From Anabaena lutea FACHB-196 (GTDB lineage Bacteria; Cyanobacteriota; Cyanobacteriia; Cyanobacteriales; Nostocaceae): 64,000 nucleotides of DNA. The notes below the pieces were generated by a model. It was not told the origin of the DNA. It saw only the letters and a program-made list of their open reading frames with translations, and did no database searches. Every line of letters starts with the position of its first letter. The stretch's first letter is position 1. The position numbers were made by a program, and so were the translations under genes. Where the stretch lies: contig NZ_JACJST010000016.1 of NCBI RefSeq assembly GCF_014698305.1, forward strand, positions 1-64,000, written 5' to 3'. Positions 7,803 through 16,741 of the stretch are shown here, piece after piece.

Positions 7803-8792
7803 TCAAACACTTGCTTCCCGCACCTGCTCAGTATAATCCTTGGGACGAATTCGACGAAAAACCTGTAAAGCCAACTTCCGTAAACTGATAGGTAAATAAG
7901 ATAGCATCATACCAAACATGATTTTTTTATCGCTTCCCAAAACCTGAGTTGATTGCTGCAAAAGCCTTCTTCCCTCCACCGTATCACCCTTTTCAATCAG
8001 TCTTAAACCCAAAGCTTGCTGAGTAATAGCTAATTTATGCGATCGCACTTTCTCCAATTCTTCATCAGGAAACTTGTAACTACTTATACAAAAAACCTTA
8101 GCAGACAGAAAATGCAGATTTTGTTTTAAACTTGTTTGTCCACCATGAAAACGATATTCCATCAAAAATTCAGGTAAAAAATACCCTTGCTTACCAGCAA
8201 TAGCCAAACGCACCAATAAATCAAAATCCTCACATCCATCAGCTTGGGGACGCATATAATCAACTTCCATCAAACAATCTCGACGGAACAAAGTTGAACC
8301 AACTTGTAAACTTTGTTTAATAAAAGTTTCCCTAATTAAATCAGGAATCACCCCAGCTTCAAGTTTATCCTTTCCCCATTTACTAGAATTTTCCTGTGTG
8401 GCTGATTCAATTCTTTGATTATTTTGATTAATAATCCAATGATTTGTACAAACAAAATCTACACTCAGTTCAGCATCTAAAACAGCCACAGTTTTCTCTA
8501 AAAATTCCGGAGTAATAGCATCATCATCATCAAATTTGATAAAATAATTCCCACAAGCAGCCTCAAAACCAGAACGCATATTACGACTACGTCCACCATT
8601 AACAGGTTGTCTGATATAGCGAATTCGTGCATCATCCCATTGACTTACTATTTGAGCAGTATTATCAGTAGAACCATCATCACAAATGATGATTTCAAAA
8701 TCTTTGTAAGTTTGAGCTAACACACTATTAACAGCGTAAGGAAGTAAATTTGCTCGGTTATAAGTGGGAATACAAACACTAACTTTAGGCAT
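7803..8792 (-). CDS. Glycosyltransferase family 2
   Basis: A 329-residue GT-A fold sugar transferase. The nucleotide-sugar site is typical: KVSVCIPTYNRANLL at the N-terminus, CDDGSTDNT at residues 38-45 and the metal-binding acidic cluster FDDDD at 87-91. The acceptor side carries CEDFDLLVRLA (an ED motif). No membrane segments are obvious, so it acts at the cytoplasmic face on exopolysaccharide, lipopolysaccharide or glycolipid precursors; the substrate cannot be told. It is divergent from a GT4 enzyme with an 85-bp gap, so the two may serve one pathway. The C-terminal region is helical and rich in Arg and Leu, as in many cyanobacterial relatives. Confidence 0.92.
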   Translation of the reverse strand: MPKVSVCIPTYNRANLLPYAVNSVLAQTYKDFEIIICDDGSTDNTAQIVSQWDDARIRYIRQPVNGGRSRNMRSGFEAACGNYFIKFDDDDAITPEFLEKTVAVLDAELSVDFVCTNHWIINQNNQRIESATQENSSKWGKDKLEAGVIPDLIRETFIKQSLQVGSTLFRRDCLMEVDYMRPQADGCEDFDLLVRLAIAGKQGYFLPEFLMEYRFHGGQTSLKQNLHFLSAKVFCISSYKFPDEELEKVRSHKLAITQQALGLRLIEKGDTVEGRRLLQQSTQVLGSDKKIMFGMMLSYLPISLRKLALQVFRRIRPKDYTEQVREASV

Positions 8793-8877
8793 AATCTAGA
8801 TCGGCCAACTGAGAGTAATTGTAGTATATTATGTTATTGCTTAACTCCGTAATATACCAAACTTCACGGTCACATTT

Positions 8878-10116
8878 ATGAAAATATTAATCCTATCTTC
8901 CACCTTTCCCTATCCACCGACAAGGGGAGGAACCCAAGTCAGAACCTTTAATCTACTCAAATACCTCAGTCAACGCCATAGTATCACCCTAGTCACTCAG
9001 CGCGAGTCTGATGTTACAGAGTCGGAAATAGCAGATTTACGAGATTGCGTAGATAACTTAGTCGTTTTTGAGCGTCCCCCAGATACAGGAACCACCGCAG
9101 GAATACCCCAGAAAATTCAGCGTTTGGGGACATTTTTGTTAAAAGGTACACCCCCCAGCGTCCTCAACCGCTACTCAGTGGAAATGCAAACATGGGTAGA
9201 CAACTTTGTAAAAGCCGGTAAATGTGATGTAATTACCTGTGAACACAGCGTCAACGAAATTTATATCCGTCCCCATTTTCAAAAGCAAGTAAAAACCATA
9301 GTTAATATTCATAGTTCTGTTTATGGTAGTTGTCTGAATCAGTTAGCAACAGGCACATCAGAAAATAAATTAAGAGACAAAATTAATTTACCATTGTTGC
9401 GTCGCTATGAACAAAATTACTGTTCTAAATTCTCTAATATTGTAGTTACTACAATAGAAGATAAACAACAACTGCAACAATTAAACCAAAATGCGGAAAT
9501 TGCCGTTATTCCTAATGGTGTAGATTTAGTTACCTTTCCCAATCGTTCTACAGATCCAGGAGGATATCGAATAATTTTTATCGGGGCAATGGATAATTTA
9601 GCAAATATTGATGCTGTCTGTTTTTTCAGCAATGAAGTATTACCAGAAATTCAAAAAATTTATCCAGATACAACCTTTGATATTGTCGGTTCTCGTCCTG
9701 CACCAGAAGTTTTAGAACTGCAAAATCAACCAGGAATTAATGTCACTGGACGTGTCCCTTCAATGGCAGAATATCTACACAAATCTACCATCTGCGTAGT
9801 ACCTATGCGGACAGGATTTGGTATAAAAAATAAAACCCTAGAAGCAATGGCTGCGGGTATACCGATAGTGGCAAGCGATCGCGGTTTAGAAGGACTAGCT
9901 GTAGATGGTGAAACCACCCCACTTCGAGCCTTACGAGCCAATCAACCCGCAGAATACATAGCCGCTATTACTCAACTATTTGAACAGCCAGAACTCCGAT
10001 TTCAACTCTCTACTAACGGTAGACAACTAGTAGAAACCGAATTCACTTGGGAAATTGCCGGTCAATGTTATGAACAAGTCTGTCTGGGAAACAATAATAA
10101 TATTTACGCAATTTGA
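8878..10116 (+). CDS. Glycosyltransferase family 4 (GT-B fold)
   Basis: A 412-residue retaining sugar transferase. The N-terminal Rossmann half begins KILILSSTFPYPPTRGGTQVRTF, with the Gly-rich acceptor loop. The C-terminal half has AVIPNGVDLVTFP, then IIFIGAMDNLANIDAV, and the donor-binding signature GFGIKNKTLEAMAAGIPIVA with the conserved E-x7-type glutamates. It lacks a signal peptide and acts in the cytoplasm on cell-surface polysaccharide. It is head-to-head with the GT2 gene. A long repeat-filled gap follows, so it is probably transcribed alone. Confidence 0.92.
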   Translation: MKILILSSTFPYPPTRGGTQVRTFNLLKYLSQRHSITLVTQRESDVTESEIADLRDCVDNLVVFERPPDTGTTAGIPQKIQRLGTFLLKGTPPSVLNRYSVEMQTWVDNFVKAGKCDVITCEHSVNEIYIRPHFQKQVKTIVNIHSSVYGSCLNQLATGTSENKLRDKINLPLLRRYEQNYCSKFSNIVVTTIEDKQQLQQLNQNAEIAVIPNGVDLVTFPNRSTDPGGYRIIFIGAMDNLANIDAVCFFSNEVLPEIQKIYPDTTFDIVGSRPAPEVLELQNQPGINVTGRVPSMAEYLHKSTICVVPMRTGFGIKNKTLEAMAAGIPIVASDRGLEGLAVDGETTPLRALRANQPAEYIAAITQLFEQPELRFQLSTNGRQLVETEFTWEIAGQCYEQVCLGNNNNIYAI

Positions 10117-10662
10117 AGAATTCAACATCAATCAGTAATATCAAATCTGGATCATCACTTATTATAAAAATCTCTCCGCCTTCGTCAGATATAAGAGGTT
10201 GTTTGATAGCTTGCGTGGCGTAGCCATAAACTTTTTCGTGTGGTATCTGACACCCACAGATCCCCCCTAGCCCCCCTTAAAAAGGGGAGAACTAGAGTCA
10301 AAGTCCTCCTTTTTAAGGAGGATTTAGGAGGACCTAAAGTTTTTAATACATCAGCGACCACTTTTCAAACATCCTCTAAGGATACGCTGACCTAACAACC
10401 GAACTTGATATAACAAGTAATTTAGCTCTTGCTAAAATAGGCATTTTGCTGGTCAATGAACTTTAAATTTATTAATAAGTTGATTATGAACTTTATCATT
10501 TTTATGGTAAAATTATGTATTCAGGGGTAAATAACTGTAATTTTTTGGTTTAAATAAACTTAATTTCCTGATTAAACTATTTGGGAATTTCTATCAAATG
10601 TACCAAGTTTAACGTAGTGAAATTTTGTCCAAAACTCTGCCAGTAATAAAGGGAAATTTAAG
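10117..10662. other. Repeat-bearing intergenic region
   Basis: Holds a fold-back element at 10259-10336, a short sequence GCTTGCGTGGCGTAGCC typical of dispersed cyanobacterial repeats, and half of the AAGTCCGG-type element (about 10378-10415, ending CTTGATATAA). The AT-rich part (10440-10660) should hold the promoter of the PAS-Crp regulator. No gene seen. Confidence 0.6.
10259..10336. repeat. MITE-like fold-back (GATCCCCC..GGAGGACC)
   Basis: Two inverted segments, CCCCCCTTAAAAAGGGG and TCCTCCTTTTTAAGGAGGA, make a long imperfect hairpin. The composition and ends are those of a common miniature repeat of filamentous cyanobacteria. Confidence 0.7.
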
Positions 10663-11832
10663 GTGAACATAAAAGAATTTGTCCAACTAGCAGAGTTATT
10701 GCACCAACGTTTAACAGATTTGCACCAAACAGCTAGTGTATTACCTTGGATTCCATCAGACCTAATACCAGAAGCCTTTAAAGAACTTTACACCACCTCA
10801 AAATTCCTACAATTAGAGGTACAAGAACTTTACCAGCACAACGAAGAACTGATCCAAACATACACATTGCTGCAAGCAGATCGCCAACACTATCAAAATT
10901 TATTTGAATTTGCACCAGATGCCTATTTAGTAACTAATGCAAAAGGTATCATCTCAGAAGCTAACCGCGCCTCCACAAAATTACTCAACATTTCCCAGCC
11001 TTGTCTGGTTGGTGAATCAATAATCAGCTTCATCACCTTAGAACAACATCAGTATTTTTACGAACAACTTATCCAGATATCTAAATCTCATAAAGTTAGA
11101 AAAATATTATTACCATTAAAGCCACATCATGGTAATTCCTTTAAAGCTGCTTTGACGGTAACATCTGTCCAACACCAACCTTGCCAACCTATTAAACTCT
11201 ACTGGTTAATACGTGACATTTCTGAAGATCAGCCAGGAGAATCAGCAAGAGTCGAGAATCACAAGAACTTGATTGAAAATCGCCTTTTACATAAATATTC
11301 TAAAAAAGAAACTATTTCCCTCAACCCACTATTAATTTGGTATGTGTGCAAAGGTGTAGTTAAGCTGAGTACATTTTGTGAAACAGATGAAGAAGTATTA
11401 ACAGGGTTAGCAACAGAAGAAATGGTTTTCGGTTCTAGCATGACATCCCTACCTATTTATCAAGCAACAGCCCTGACAGATGTGGAATTAGTGTCAATTT
11501 ACTTATCAGAAATTACACTCTTCTCCCCAATTAGCCATACCCTTCTACCTAAAATTCAACAGCGATTACAACAGACAGAATCTTTTTTAGTGATTGCAGG
11601 TAGACGGCGAGTAAAAGACCGATTACACCATCTATTAGAGCTTTTAAAACAGCAAGTCGGAAAACCAGTACCAGAAGGAATTCGTCTCTCTATTCGCTTC
11701 ACTCACGAAGATATGGCCAGTTCCTGCTGCACTACCAGAGCCACCATTACACGCTTAATTGGCAAATTACAAAAACAAGGTATTATTACTTTCGATCATA
11801 AAAAACATATGATTTTTAGAGATCCACCTTAA
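10663..11832 (+). CDS. PAS domain plus Crp/Fnr-type transcriptional regulator
   Basis: A 389-residue regulator with a GTG start. Residues 1-75 are a helical segment; 78-190 form a PAS domain (QNLFEFAPDAYLVTNAKGII, ending LYWLIRDISE); about 205-310 resemble a Crp-type beta-barrel (GVVKLSTFCETDEEVLTGLA, then VELVSIYLSEITLF); and 315-389 are a Crp-family winged helix (GRRRVKDRLHHLLELLKQQVG, then HEDMASSCCTTRATITRLIGKL). The barrel shows no classical cAMP phosphate-binding motif (RxA), so the signal is probably sensed by the PAS domain (inference). The recognition helix (TTRATITRLIGKL) is intact. Located 28 bp upstream of an esterase gene with which it may be cotranscribed. Confidence 0.85.
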   Translation: MNIKEFVQLAELLHQRLTDLHQTASVLPWIPSDLIPEAFKELYTTSKFLQLEVQELYQHNEELIQTYTLLQADRQHYQNLFEFAPDAYLVTNAKGIISEANRASTKLLNISQPCLVGESIISFITLEQHQYFYEQLIQISKSHKVRKILLPLKPHHGNSFKAALTVTSVQHQPCQPIKLYWLIRDISEDQPGESARVENHKNLIENRLLHKYSKKETISLNPLLIWYVCKGVVKLSTFCETDEEVLTGLATEEMVFGSSMTSLPIYQATALTDVELVSIYLSEITLFSPISHTLLPKIQQRLQQTESFLVIAGRRRVKDRLHHLLELLKQQVGKPVPEGIRLSIRFTHEDMASSCCTTRATITRLIGKLQKQGIITFDHKKHMIFRDPP

Positions 11833-11860
11833 CTAATAACTCAGCCGAATAAAATCACTC

Positions 11861-12487
11861 ATGACTGCAACATTAGATTTCATCAAGTTTTCCCCAAAAA
11901 CACAGCAAAACCCATCCGCTTTAATCGTTACCTTACACGGTTGGGGTGCCAACGCTCAAGACGTAGCATCGTTATTGCCCTATTTAAACCTACCTGATTA
12001 TGAATTTTTACTTCCCAATGCACCTTATCCATATCCCTATTCTCCTACCGGTAGAGCGTGGTATGATCTGCGAGATGAGAATATGTATGAAGGATTGACA
12101 GAAAGTCGGCAAATGCTCATAGATTGGTTGCAATCTTTAGAGAGTGTCACAGGAGTACCCTTATCGCGGACTATTTTGAGCGGGTTTTCTCAAGGTGGTG
12201 CCATGACTTTAGATGTAGGATTAAACTTACCCCTAGCTGGTTTAGTGGTGATGAGTGGGTATTTACATCCAGGGATAGAAAAGCTCAAACACAGTAGTTT
12301 TCCCTCCACATTAATCATGCATGGCAGACAAGATCAAGTTGTACCATTACCAGCAGCTATCAAAGCCAAAGCAGTTGCTGAATCTTTAGGAGTAGCGGTA
12401 GATTACCATGAATTTGACATGGGACACGAAATCAGTCCGGAAATGTTAGCAGTGCTGCGAAGTTTTGTGTTGAACACAATTGGTTAG
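11861..12487 (+). CDS. Alpha/beta hydrolase, phospholipase/carboxylesterase family
   Basis: A 208-residue cytoplasmic serine hydrolase of the carboxylesterase/acyl-protein thioesterase type. The catalytic triad is visible: Ser110 in GFSQGG, Asp158 in GRQDQVVP and His189 in MGHEIS. The oxyanion region LHGWGAN lies at 26-31. The length is normal for the family. It probably hydrolyses short acyl esters; the real substrate is unknown. It follows the PAS-Crp gene by 28 bp on the same strand, so it may be its target or operon partner. Confidence 0.93.
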   Translation: MTATLDFIKFSPKTQQNPSALIVTLHGWGANAQDVASLLPYLNLPDYEFLLPNAPYPYPYSPTGRAWYDLRDENMYEGLTESRQMLIDWLQSLESVTGVPLSRTILSGFSQGGAMTLDVGLNLPLAGLVVMSGYLHPGIEKLKHSSFPSTLIMHGRQDQVVPLPAAIKAKAVAESLGVAVDYHEFDMGHEISPEMLAVLRSFVLNTIG

Positions 12488-12572
12488 CCCAAGTTACCAA
12501 TTTTTTACAAATCAGGGTGTAAATAAGCAAAATTTTTACAAAATAGATGCCCACTAATGAGTAATATAGATT

Positions 12573-12643
12573 GGGTGGATGCTTTTAGGGCAACTCCACC
12601 CAGGGCTGAAAGCAAACGCTGCAAAAGGGAGGGGCAAGCATTA
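12573..12643 (+). promoter_or_regulatory. Structured leader with strong ribosome-binding site
   Basis: A 7-bp perfect stem (GGGTGGA at 12573-12579, TCCACCC at 12595-12601) is followed by GGGAGGGG shortly before the ATG at 12643. A second pairing, between GCTTTT in the loop and GAAAGC after the stem, is also possible, so the leader could switch between folds (inference). Confidence 0.4.
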
Positions 12644-12855
12644 TGAAAACTCTAAGCATTTCCAAAACAGAAATTGCTGCCATGAAAGCAGCAGAGGTGG
12701 AAGATTTAGCTACGCGTCTGGAATTGGATAATTACAGCAATGCTTTTGAGGGTTTGAATGACTGGCATCTACTGCGAGCTATTGCGTTTCAGCGTCCAGA
12801 GTTAGTTGAGCCTTATATTCACCTCTTGGATTTAGAACCCTACGACGAAGCATAG
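12643..12855 (+). CDS. Conserved small cyanobacterial protein, function unknown
   Basis: A 70-residue soluble, acidic protein (MKTLSISKTEIAAMKAAEVEDL... ending LLDLEPYDEA). It reads as a small helical bundle with many Leu, Ala and Glu and no Cys or membrane segment. I recall close relatives across Nostocales but no assigned function. It is preceded by a very good Shine-Dalgarno sequence (GGGAGGGG) and a structured leader, so expression may be high or controlled at translation. It is monocistronic. Confidence 0.8.
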   Translation: MKTLSISKTEIAAMKAAEVEDLATRLELDNYSNAFEGLNDWHLLRAIAFQRPELVEPYIHLLDLEPYDEA

Positions 12856-13244
12856 CAATTTTAGATTTTACATTTGAGATTGGGGTCTGTAACTGTAACA
12901 GAATTCCTACCCACTCATACCCATTGCTACCTAAAATGGATATGAGTGGGAGTCATACGATTTTGGATTTTGGATTGATTAAACACATATAGCCGTTGAC
13001 AGGGTGGTTAGGACATCAATTGATAATGAAACTCCCACTACAAGAGGGTTTTACTCCTGACTCCTGAACCGAAGGTCTGCGAAGCGTCTCCTGACTCCTG
13101 ACTCCTGCTATAAATCCTGGGGCTTCTACCATCTAAGAATTATATCATTATCGCTTAAATACTTATCAGAAAAAAGTCGCCCCGTCACCGCGTCTCCCCA
13201 TCTCCGCGTCAGCCCGAATTATAAGTCTTTAACCGAACACGATA
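12856..13244. other. Intergenic region with short repeats
   Basis: Contains a hairpin around CCCACTCATACCCAT/ATGGATATGAGTGGG (12910-12951), CTCCTGACTCCTGA repeats (13050-13106), and a full copy of the AAGTCCGG-type MITE at its right end. No gene seen. Confidence 0.6.
12910..12951. terminator. Strong hairpin after the small gene (possible transcript end)
   Basis: CCCACTCATACCCAT and its near-complement ATGGATATGAGTGGG form a 15-bp imperfect stem about 55 bp after the stop at 12855. No clean T-run follows, so it may stabilise the 3' end rather than terminate on its own. Confidence 0.4.
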
Positions 13245-13246
13245 TT
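13142..13246. repeat. MITE copy (AAGTCCGG family) overlapping a stop codon
   Basis: Carries the family's inner sequence (ATACTTATCAGAAAAAAGTC), a GC-rich CCGCGTCTCCCC core and the outer CCGAACACGATATTA. Its right edge contains the TAA stop (13245-13247) of the pentapeptide-repeat gene. Confidence 0.6.
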
Positions 13247-14054
13247 ATTGGTCATTCCTAGAACCATCAGGCATAATCGCACCTTGGAGATTGACACCAT
13301 TGAGGTTCGCACCCTGAATATTCGCACCTCTAAGGTTTGCACCTCCAAGGTTTGCACCTCCAAGGTTTGCACCTCGCAAATTAGTCCCACTTAAATCAGT
13401 TTCCGTTAAGTTAGCTTCACTCAAGTTAGCTTTAAATAGGTATGAATTCCCTAAATGTGCCTTAGTTAAATTAGCTTTATACAAATTAGCTTTGTAAAGG
13501 TAAGCTGCCATTAATTCCACTTCATATAAGTTGGCTTCACTCAAATCAGCAGCAATTAAATTAGCCCCAATCAAATTAGCAAAACAAAGATTACTGCGGA
13601 TTAATTTTGTCTCTCCTAAATCCGCATCTCGCAAAATAGCATCTTTTAAATCAGCCCCAATCAGATTAGCATTTGTAATTACAGCACCTCTGAGATTTGC
13701 TGCACTCAAATCAGCACCAATCAAATTTACATGACTCAAATCTGCCTGCGTCAGCGTTGCTCCACTCAAGTTAGCAATACTCAAATTAGCTGCACTCAGG
13801 TTAGCTTCAATCAAAATAGCCTGGTTGAGATGAGCATTACTCAGATTTGCACCGCTGAGATTTGTTCGCACCAGTAAAGCATGACTTAAATCTACCTTAG
13901 TCAAATTTACCCCTTGGAGATTTGCACCCCGGAAGTTTTCTCCTTGCAGGTTAGTCGCACTAAGATCAAGTTCAATGTGGGGATTTTGCTTTCTCCACTC
14001 TAGCCAGGTAACTGCACCTGCTTTGAGTAATCCCAGATGCTCTCGATTTGCCAT
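13245..14054 (-). CDS. Pentapeptide-repeat protein
   Basis: A 269-residue protein built almost wholly of A(D/N)LXX pentapeptides from about residue 28 to 262 (for example GANLSNAHLNQAILIEANLS). These fold into a right-handed quadrilateral beta-helix. The N-terminus (MANREHLGLLKAGAVTWLEW) is a short cap seen in many cyanobacterial relatives. There is no signal peptide, so it is cytosolic. It lies 11 bp downstream of the tandem-BMC gene and is very likely cotranscribed with it. The role is unknown; a scaffold or shell-associated function is a guess from context. Confidence 0.93.
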   Translation of the reverse strand: MANREHLGLLKAGAVTWLEWRKQNPHIELDLSATNLQGENFRGANLQGVNLTKVDLSHALLVRTNLSGANLSNAHLNQAILIEANLSAANLSIANLSGATLTQADLSHVNLIGADLSAANLRGAVITNANLIGADLKDAILRDADLGETKLIRSNLCFANLIGANLIAADLSEANLYEVELMAAYLYKANLYKANLTKAHLGNSYLFKANLSEANLTETDLSGTNLRGANLGGANLGGANLRGANIQGANLNGVNLQGAIMPDGSRNDQ

Positions 14055-14065
14055 TTTTGCTCCTT

Positions 14066-14704
14066 TTATTCCTTACGCTGCTGGGGATTTTCTCGACCAG
14101 GGACATTCTCAATCGCCGTTAAGGCTCCTGCTGCCCCCGCCAGGATATCCCGTTCGTTTCCACCCAAATACAGCCGTCCAAAGCTACCTACAGCTTGCAC
14201 TTCCAGGATATTAATTGACGCTGCTTTCTCGGCTTCATTTGCAGCTAACGCAGCGTAAGCAGCTGGTTCAACTTCCAATACATATAGGGTTTGTCCAGCT
14301 AACAGTAGCTGTCCCCGACGGGTGCGGTTAATAAGTTGGGTTTGGTAAGCGTCAATATTGCGAATAATTTGGCTAGAAACCACACGGGGTTTGAGACAGT
14401 CTTCTTTTTTCACTCCCAGCAGGGCTAAAATTGCTTGTCCTGCGGCTCGTGTTTCCCCTTGGGAGCCAGAATGCACTTCTAATAGTCCATATAGCCTTTC
14501 CACTACCTGTACTCCCGGACGGACAGAGGCAGATTTGAGGGCGACATCTGTAATTTTATTGATTTCGATACCGGGTGAAATTTCAATCCACAGGGATGTA
14601 TCCCCAGGTAATGGTAAGAAACCTTGGGCTACTGTTCCCATATATGCGGCGTGTTGAGGTTGCAGATTGTCTAGAAATACGAAACTGCGTAGTTCTATGC
14701 CCAA
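14066..14704 (-). CDS. Tandem BMC-domain shell-like protein
   Basis: A 212-residue protein with two bacterial-microcompartment-like domains. The second (about 125-205) is clear: [39 protein letters not shown], then [11 protein letters not shown]. The first (about 30-105) is more divergent ([20 protein letters not shown], then [20 protein letters not shown]). Tandem BMC proteins form trimers that act as pseudohexamers in shells. It is not CcmO by sequence, and no ccm genes are nearby. The first gene of a two-gene operon with the pentapeptide-repeat protein. Whether it joins the carboxysome shell or forms something else cannot be decided here. Confidence 0.75.
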   Translation of the reverse strand: MGIELRSFVFLDNLQPQHAAYMGTVAQGFLPLPGDTSLWIEISPGIEINKITDVALKSASVRPGVQVVERLYGLLEVHSGSQGETRAAGQAILALLGVKKEDCLKPRVVSSQIIRNIDAYQTQLINRTRRGQLLLAGQTLYVLEVEPAAYAALAANEAEKAASINILEVQAVGSFGRLYLGGNERDILAGAAGALTAIENVPGRENPQQRKE

Positions 14705-14805
14705 AATTTTGCTCTCCAGTCATGAGGGTAAACGTTTTTTCTATGCAATATTAGAGTTTACCTATAAAAGCTACATCAGCAAAATAGAATCTCAGTTAAA
14801 TTAGT

Positions 14806-14872
14806 CTCGTGTCCGGTTGAATACTTATCGTTAGGGAACCGCACGGAGACGCGGTGAAGCGGAGAGTTTTTC
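14806..14872. repeat. Partial MITE copy (AAGTCCGG family) at the end of the pseudouridine synthase gene
   Basis: GTGTCCGGTTGAATACTTATC, then a GC-rich ACGGAGACGCGGTG core, then GAGAGTTTTT. Its inner end reaches the TGA stop (14871-14873) of the neighbouring minus-strand gene. Confidence 0.6.
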
Positions 14873-16496
14873 AAAATGGTGTTTTTGTCTGTAGATACAG
14901 ATTTTTTCCTAAATGCGGATGTTGAAAACTCAGTTCTCTGGCGTGCAGATATAGTCTACTGCTCTTGGCACTGCAACCATACAACTTATCTCCCAAAATC
15001 ATCATCCCTAATCCTCGCACATCAGCCGCATGAACTCGTAATTGATGGGTGCGTCCTGTCAAAGGGATAAATTCTATCCGGGTATAGTCTCCTTCTTTTT
15101 TCATGACCCGGAAGCGCGTTAAGCTGGGTTTACCCCGTTCTAAATCAACTGTTTGATAAGGACGATTTTCAGGATTTCCCCACAATGGTAAATCAATTAC
15201 ACCTTCATTAATAATCAGATTACCTGCCAGGATAGCTTCATAAACTTTGTGAATTTGTCTTTTTTGGAATTGTTGATTTAGTTGAGAATGGGTAAATACA
15301 TCTTTCGCTAATAAAAGAATACCAGAAGTTTCTTGATCTAAACGATGTACCGTCCTCAATTCTACATCATACAAATTACGCAACCGAATAAGAACACTAT
15401 CTTGGTTATGAGAATAACGTCCAGGTACAGAAAGTAATCCTGGCGGTTTATTAACAGCAATTAACCATTGGTCTTCATAAAGAATCTCTTCTTTTTTCAG
15501 GGCTGAATAGTTATGTTTTCCTGATAGCAAAAAACCCATTAATGGCTGACAACGTTCTACACAAGCACCATAAAATTCACCTTGTTTTTTATCTTGGACA
15601 GAAGAATCTCCCCACCAAAACTCAGCCATTGCTAAAGGTTTTAGTTTATGAGTTGCCGCATAATGTAATAATTTAGGAGCGCAACATTCCCCTGTGCCTG
15701 TGGGTGTTCCTCCTGGTAGTAATTGCTGTAAAGATAGAGATTGCCCAGAGAAATTAGTTAGGCTATAAGCAGCGTGCATTTGGGTTTGTAATTGGCGAGA
15801 TAGTTCTTTTCGCTGTTGTTTTAGTTCTCTAATTTTTGTATCCGCGCCATTGATAATTTGTTGTAAAGGCTGCAAAACTTCATTTTGACGACGTTTAAGG
15901 TATTTACGCTCAATTCCCTGTTGACGGCTTTCTGCTTCTAGTTGGGCAATAGTTTCGATTGTCAGATTTTCGCCGAGTTGTTGACGTTTTTCCTGTCGTT
16001 CTCTTTTACTTTGGCTATGTCGCAAATTCAAGATTTGTAACTGCTGTTGAAATTCAGCAGATAATATTGCATATTCTTCTCGTAATGGAAGTTGTTTGAG
16101 AGTAATTATCTCTTGTTTAATCGCTGCCAACTCGGCTAAAGTTCGCGTTTCTGCTAATACAATATCTTCTCGTCCGGGAATTGGTGTTACCCAACCGTCA
16201 ACCACACTACAACCATTCAATAAACCGGAAAAAGCTTTAATTACTCTTTGTTCACCATTAGGTAATTCAACTAATAAAATACCATACATTTTACCTTCAC
16301 GGGAATAAATTTCATTTTGCTGAAGTTGTTGCATTAAACCCTCAGCTATAGCTTCTGCTAAAGGAGTACGAGGTAGTCTCAGCAATTCCCCCGTTTGCGG
16401 ACAATTTCCTTCATAGTAATAGCTGGGAGGTGTAGAGGAAATTTCAGTGTTGGGGTTAAGAAACTGCGAAAGTTTATTTAGCATCTTGCTCAACAA
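14871..16496 (-). CDS. RluA-family pseudouridine synthase with long N-terminal extension
   Basis: A 541-residue protein. The C-terminal 230 residues are an RluA-type domain with LIAVNKPPGLLSVPGR, the catalytic HRLDQETSG (Asp387) and TGRTHQLRVH. They convert uridine to pseudouridine in rRNA or tRNA. The N-terminal 300 residues are an extension typical of the large cyanobacterial/RluA-like form: residues about 135-240 are rich in Gln, Arg, Glu and Leu and very likely a coiled coil, followed by a segment with GECCAPKLLHYAATHKLKPL (a Cys pair) and FWWGD. The length agrees with such relatives. The stop codon lies at the edge of a MITE copy. It is monocistronic. Confidence 0.9.
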   Translation of the reverse strand: MLSKMLNKLSQFLNPNTEISSTPPSYYYEGNCPQTGELLRLPRTPLAEAIAEGLMQQLQQNEIYSREGKMYGILLVELPNGEQRVIKAFSGLLNGCSVVDGWVTPIPGREDIVLAETRTLAELAAIKQEIITLKQLPLREEYAILSAEFQQQLQILNLRHSQSKRERQEKRQQLGENLTIETIAQLEAESRQQGIERKYLKRRQNEVLQPLQQIINGADTKIRELKQQRKELSRQLQTQMHAAYSLTNFSGQSLSLQQLLPGGTPTGTGECCAPKLLHYAATHKLKPLAMAEFWWGDSSVQDKKQGEFYGACVERCQPLMGFLLSGKHNYSALKKEEILYEDQWLIAVNKPPGLLSVPGRYSHNQDSVLIRLRNLYDVELRTVHRLDQETSGILLLAKDVFTHSQLNQQFQKRQIHKVYEAILAGNLIINEGVIDLPLWGNPENRPYQTVDLERGKPSLTRFRVMKKEGDYTRIEFIPLTGRTHQLRVHAADVRGLGMMILGDKLYGCSAKSSRLYLHARELSFQHPHLGKNLYLQTKTPF

Positions 16497-16576
16497 TGCG
16501 ACTTATAACTTATTTATATATAACTACATTTGGCGTTGCTGAACCAAAGCCGGGACTGTAAAAAATGCGATATCTA

Positions 16577-16682
16577 ATATCAAGTCTCGTTAATTGCTGC
16601 TCAAAAAAACTCGACCCGTCCCCGCGTCCCCCCATCTCCGTGCGGTTCCCTAATGATTAGTATTTGCTCTGATATGATATAA
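16577..16682. repeat. MITE copy (AAGTCCGG family)
   Basis: ATATCAAGTCTCG ... TAATTGCTGCTCAAAAAAAC, a GC-rich CCCCGCGTCCCCCCATCTCC core, then GGTTCCCTAATGATTAGTAT and TGATATGATAT. Intergenic between the pseudouridine synthase gene and the next small gene. Confidence 0.65.
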
Positions 16683-16741
16683 TAAGTCCCTCCAATCCCT
16701 ACCCTACGAGTACATTAAGAGTAGGGACTGCTGCGAAACGT

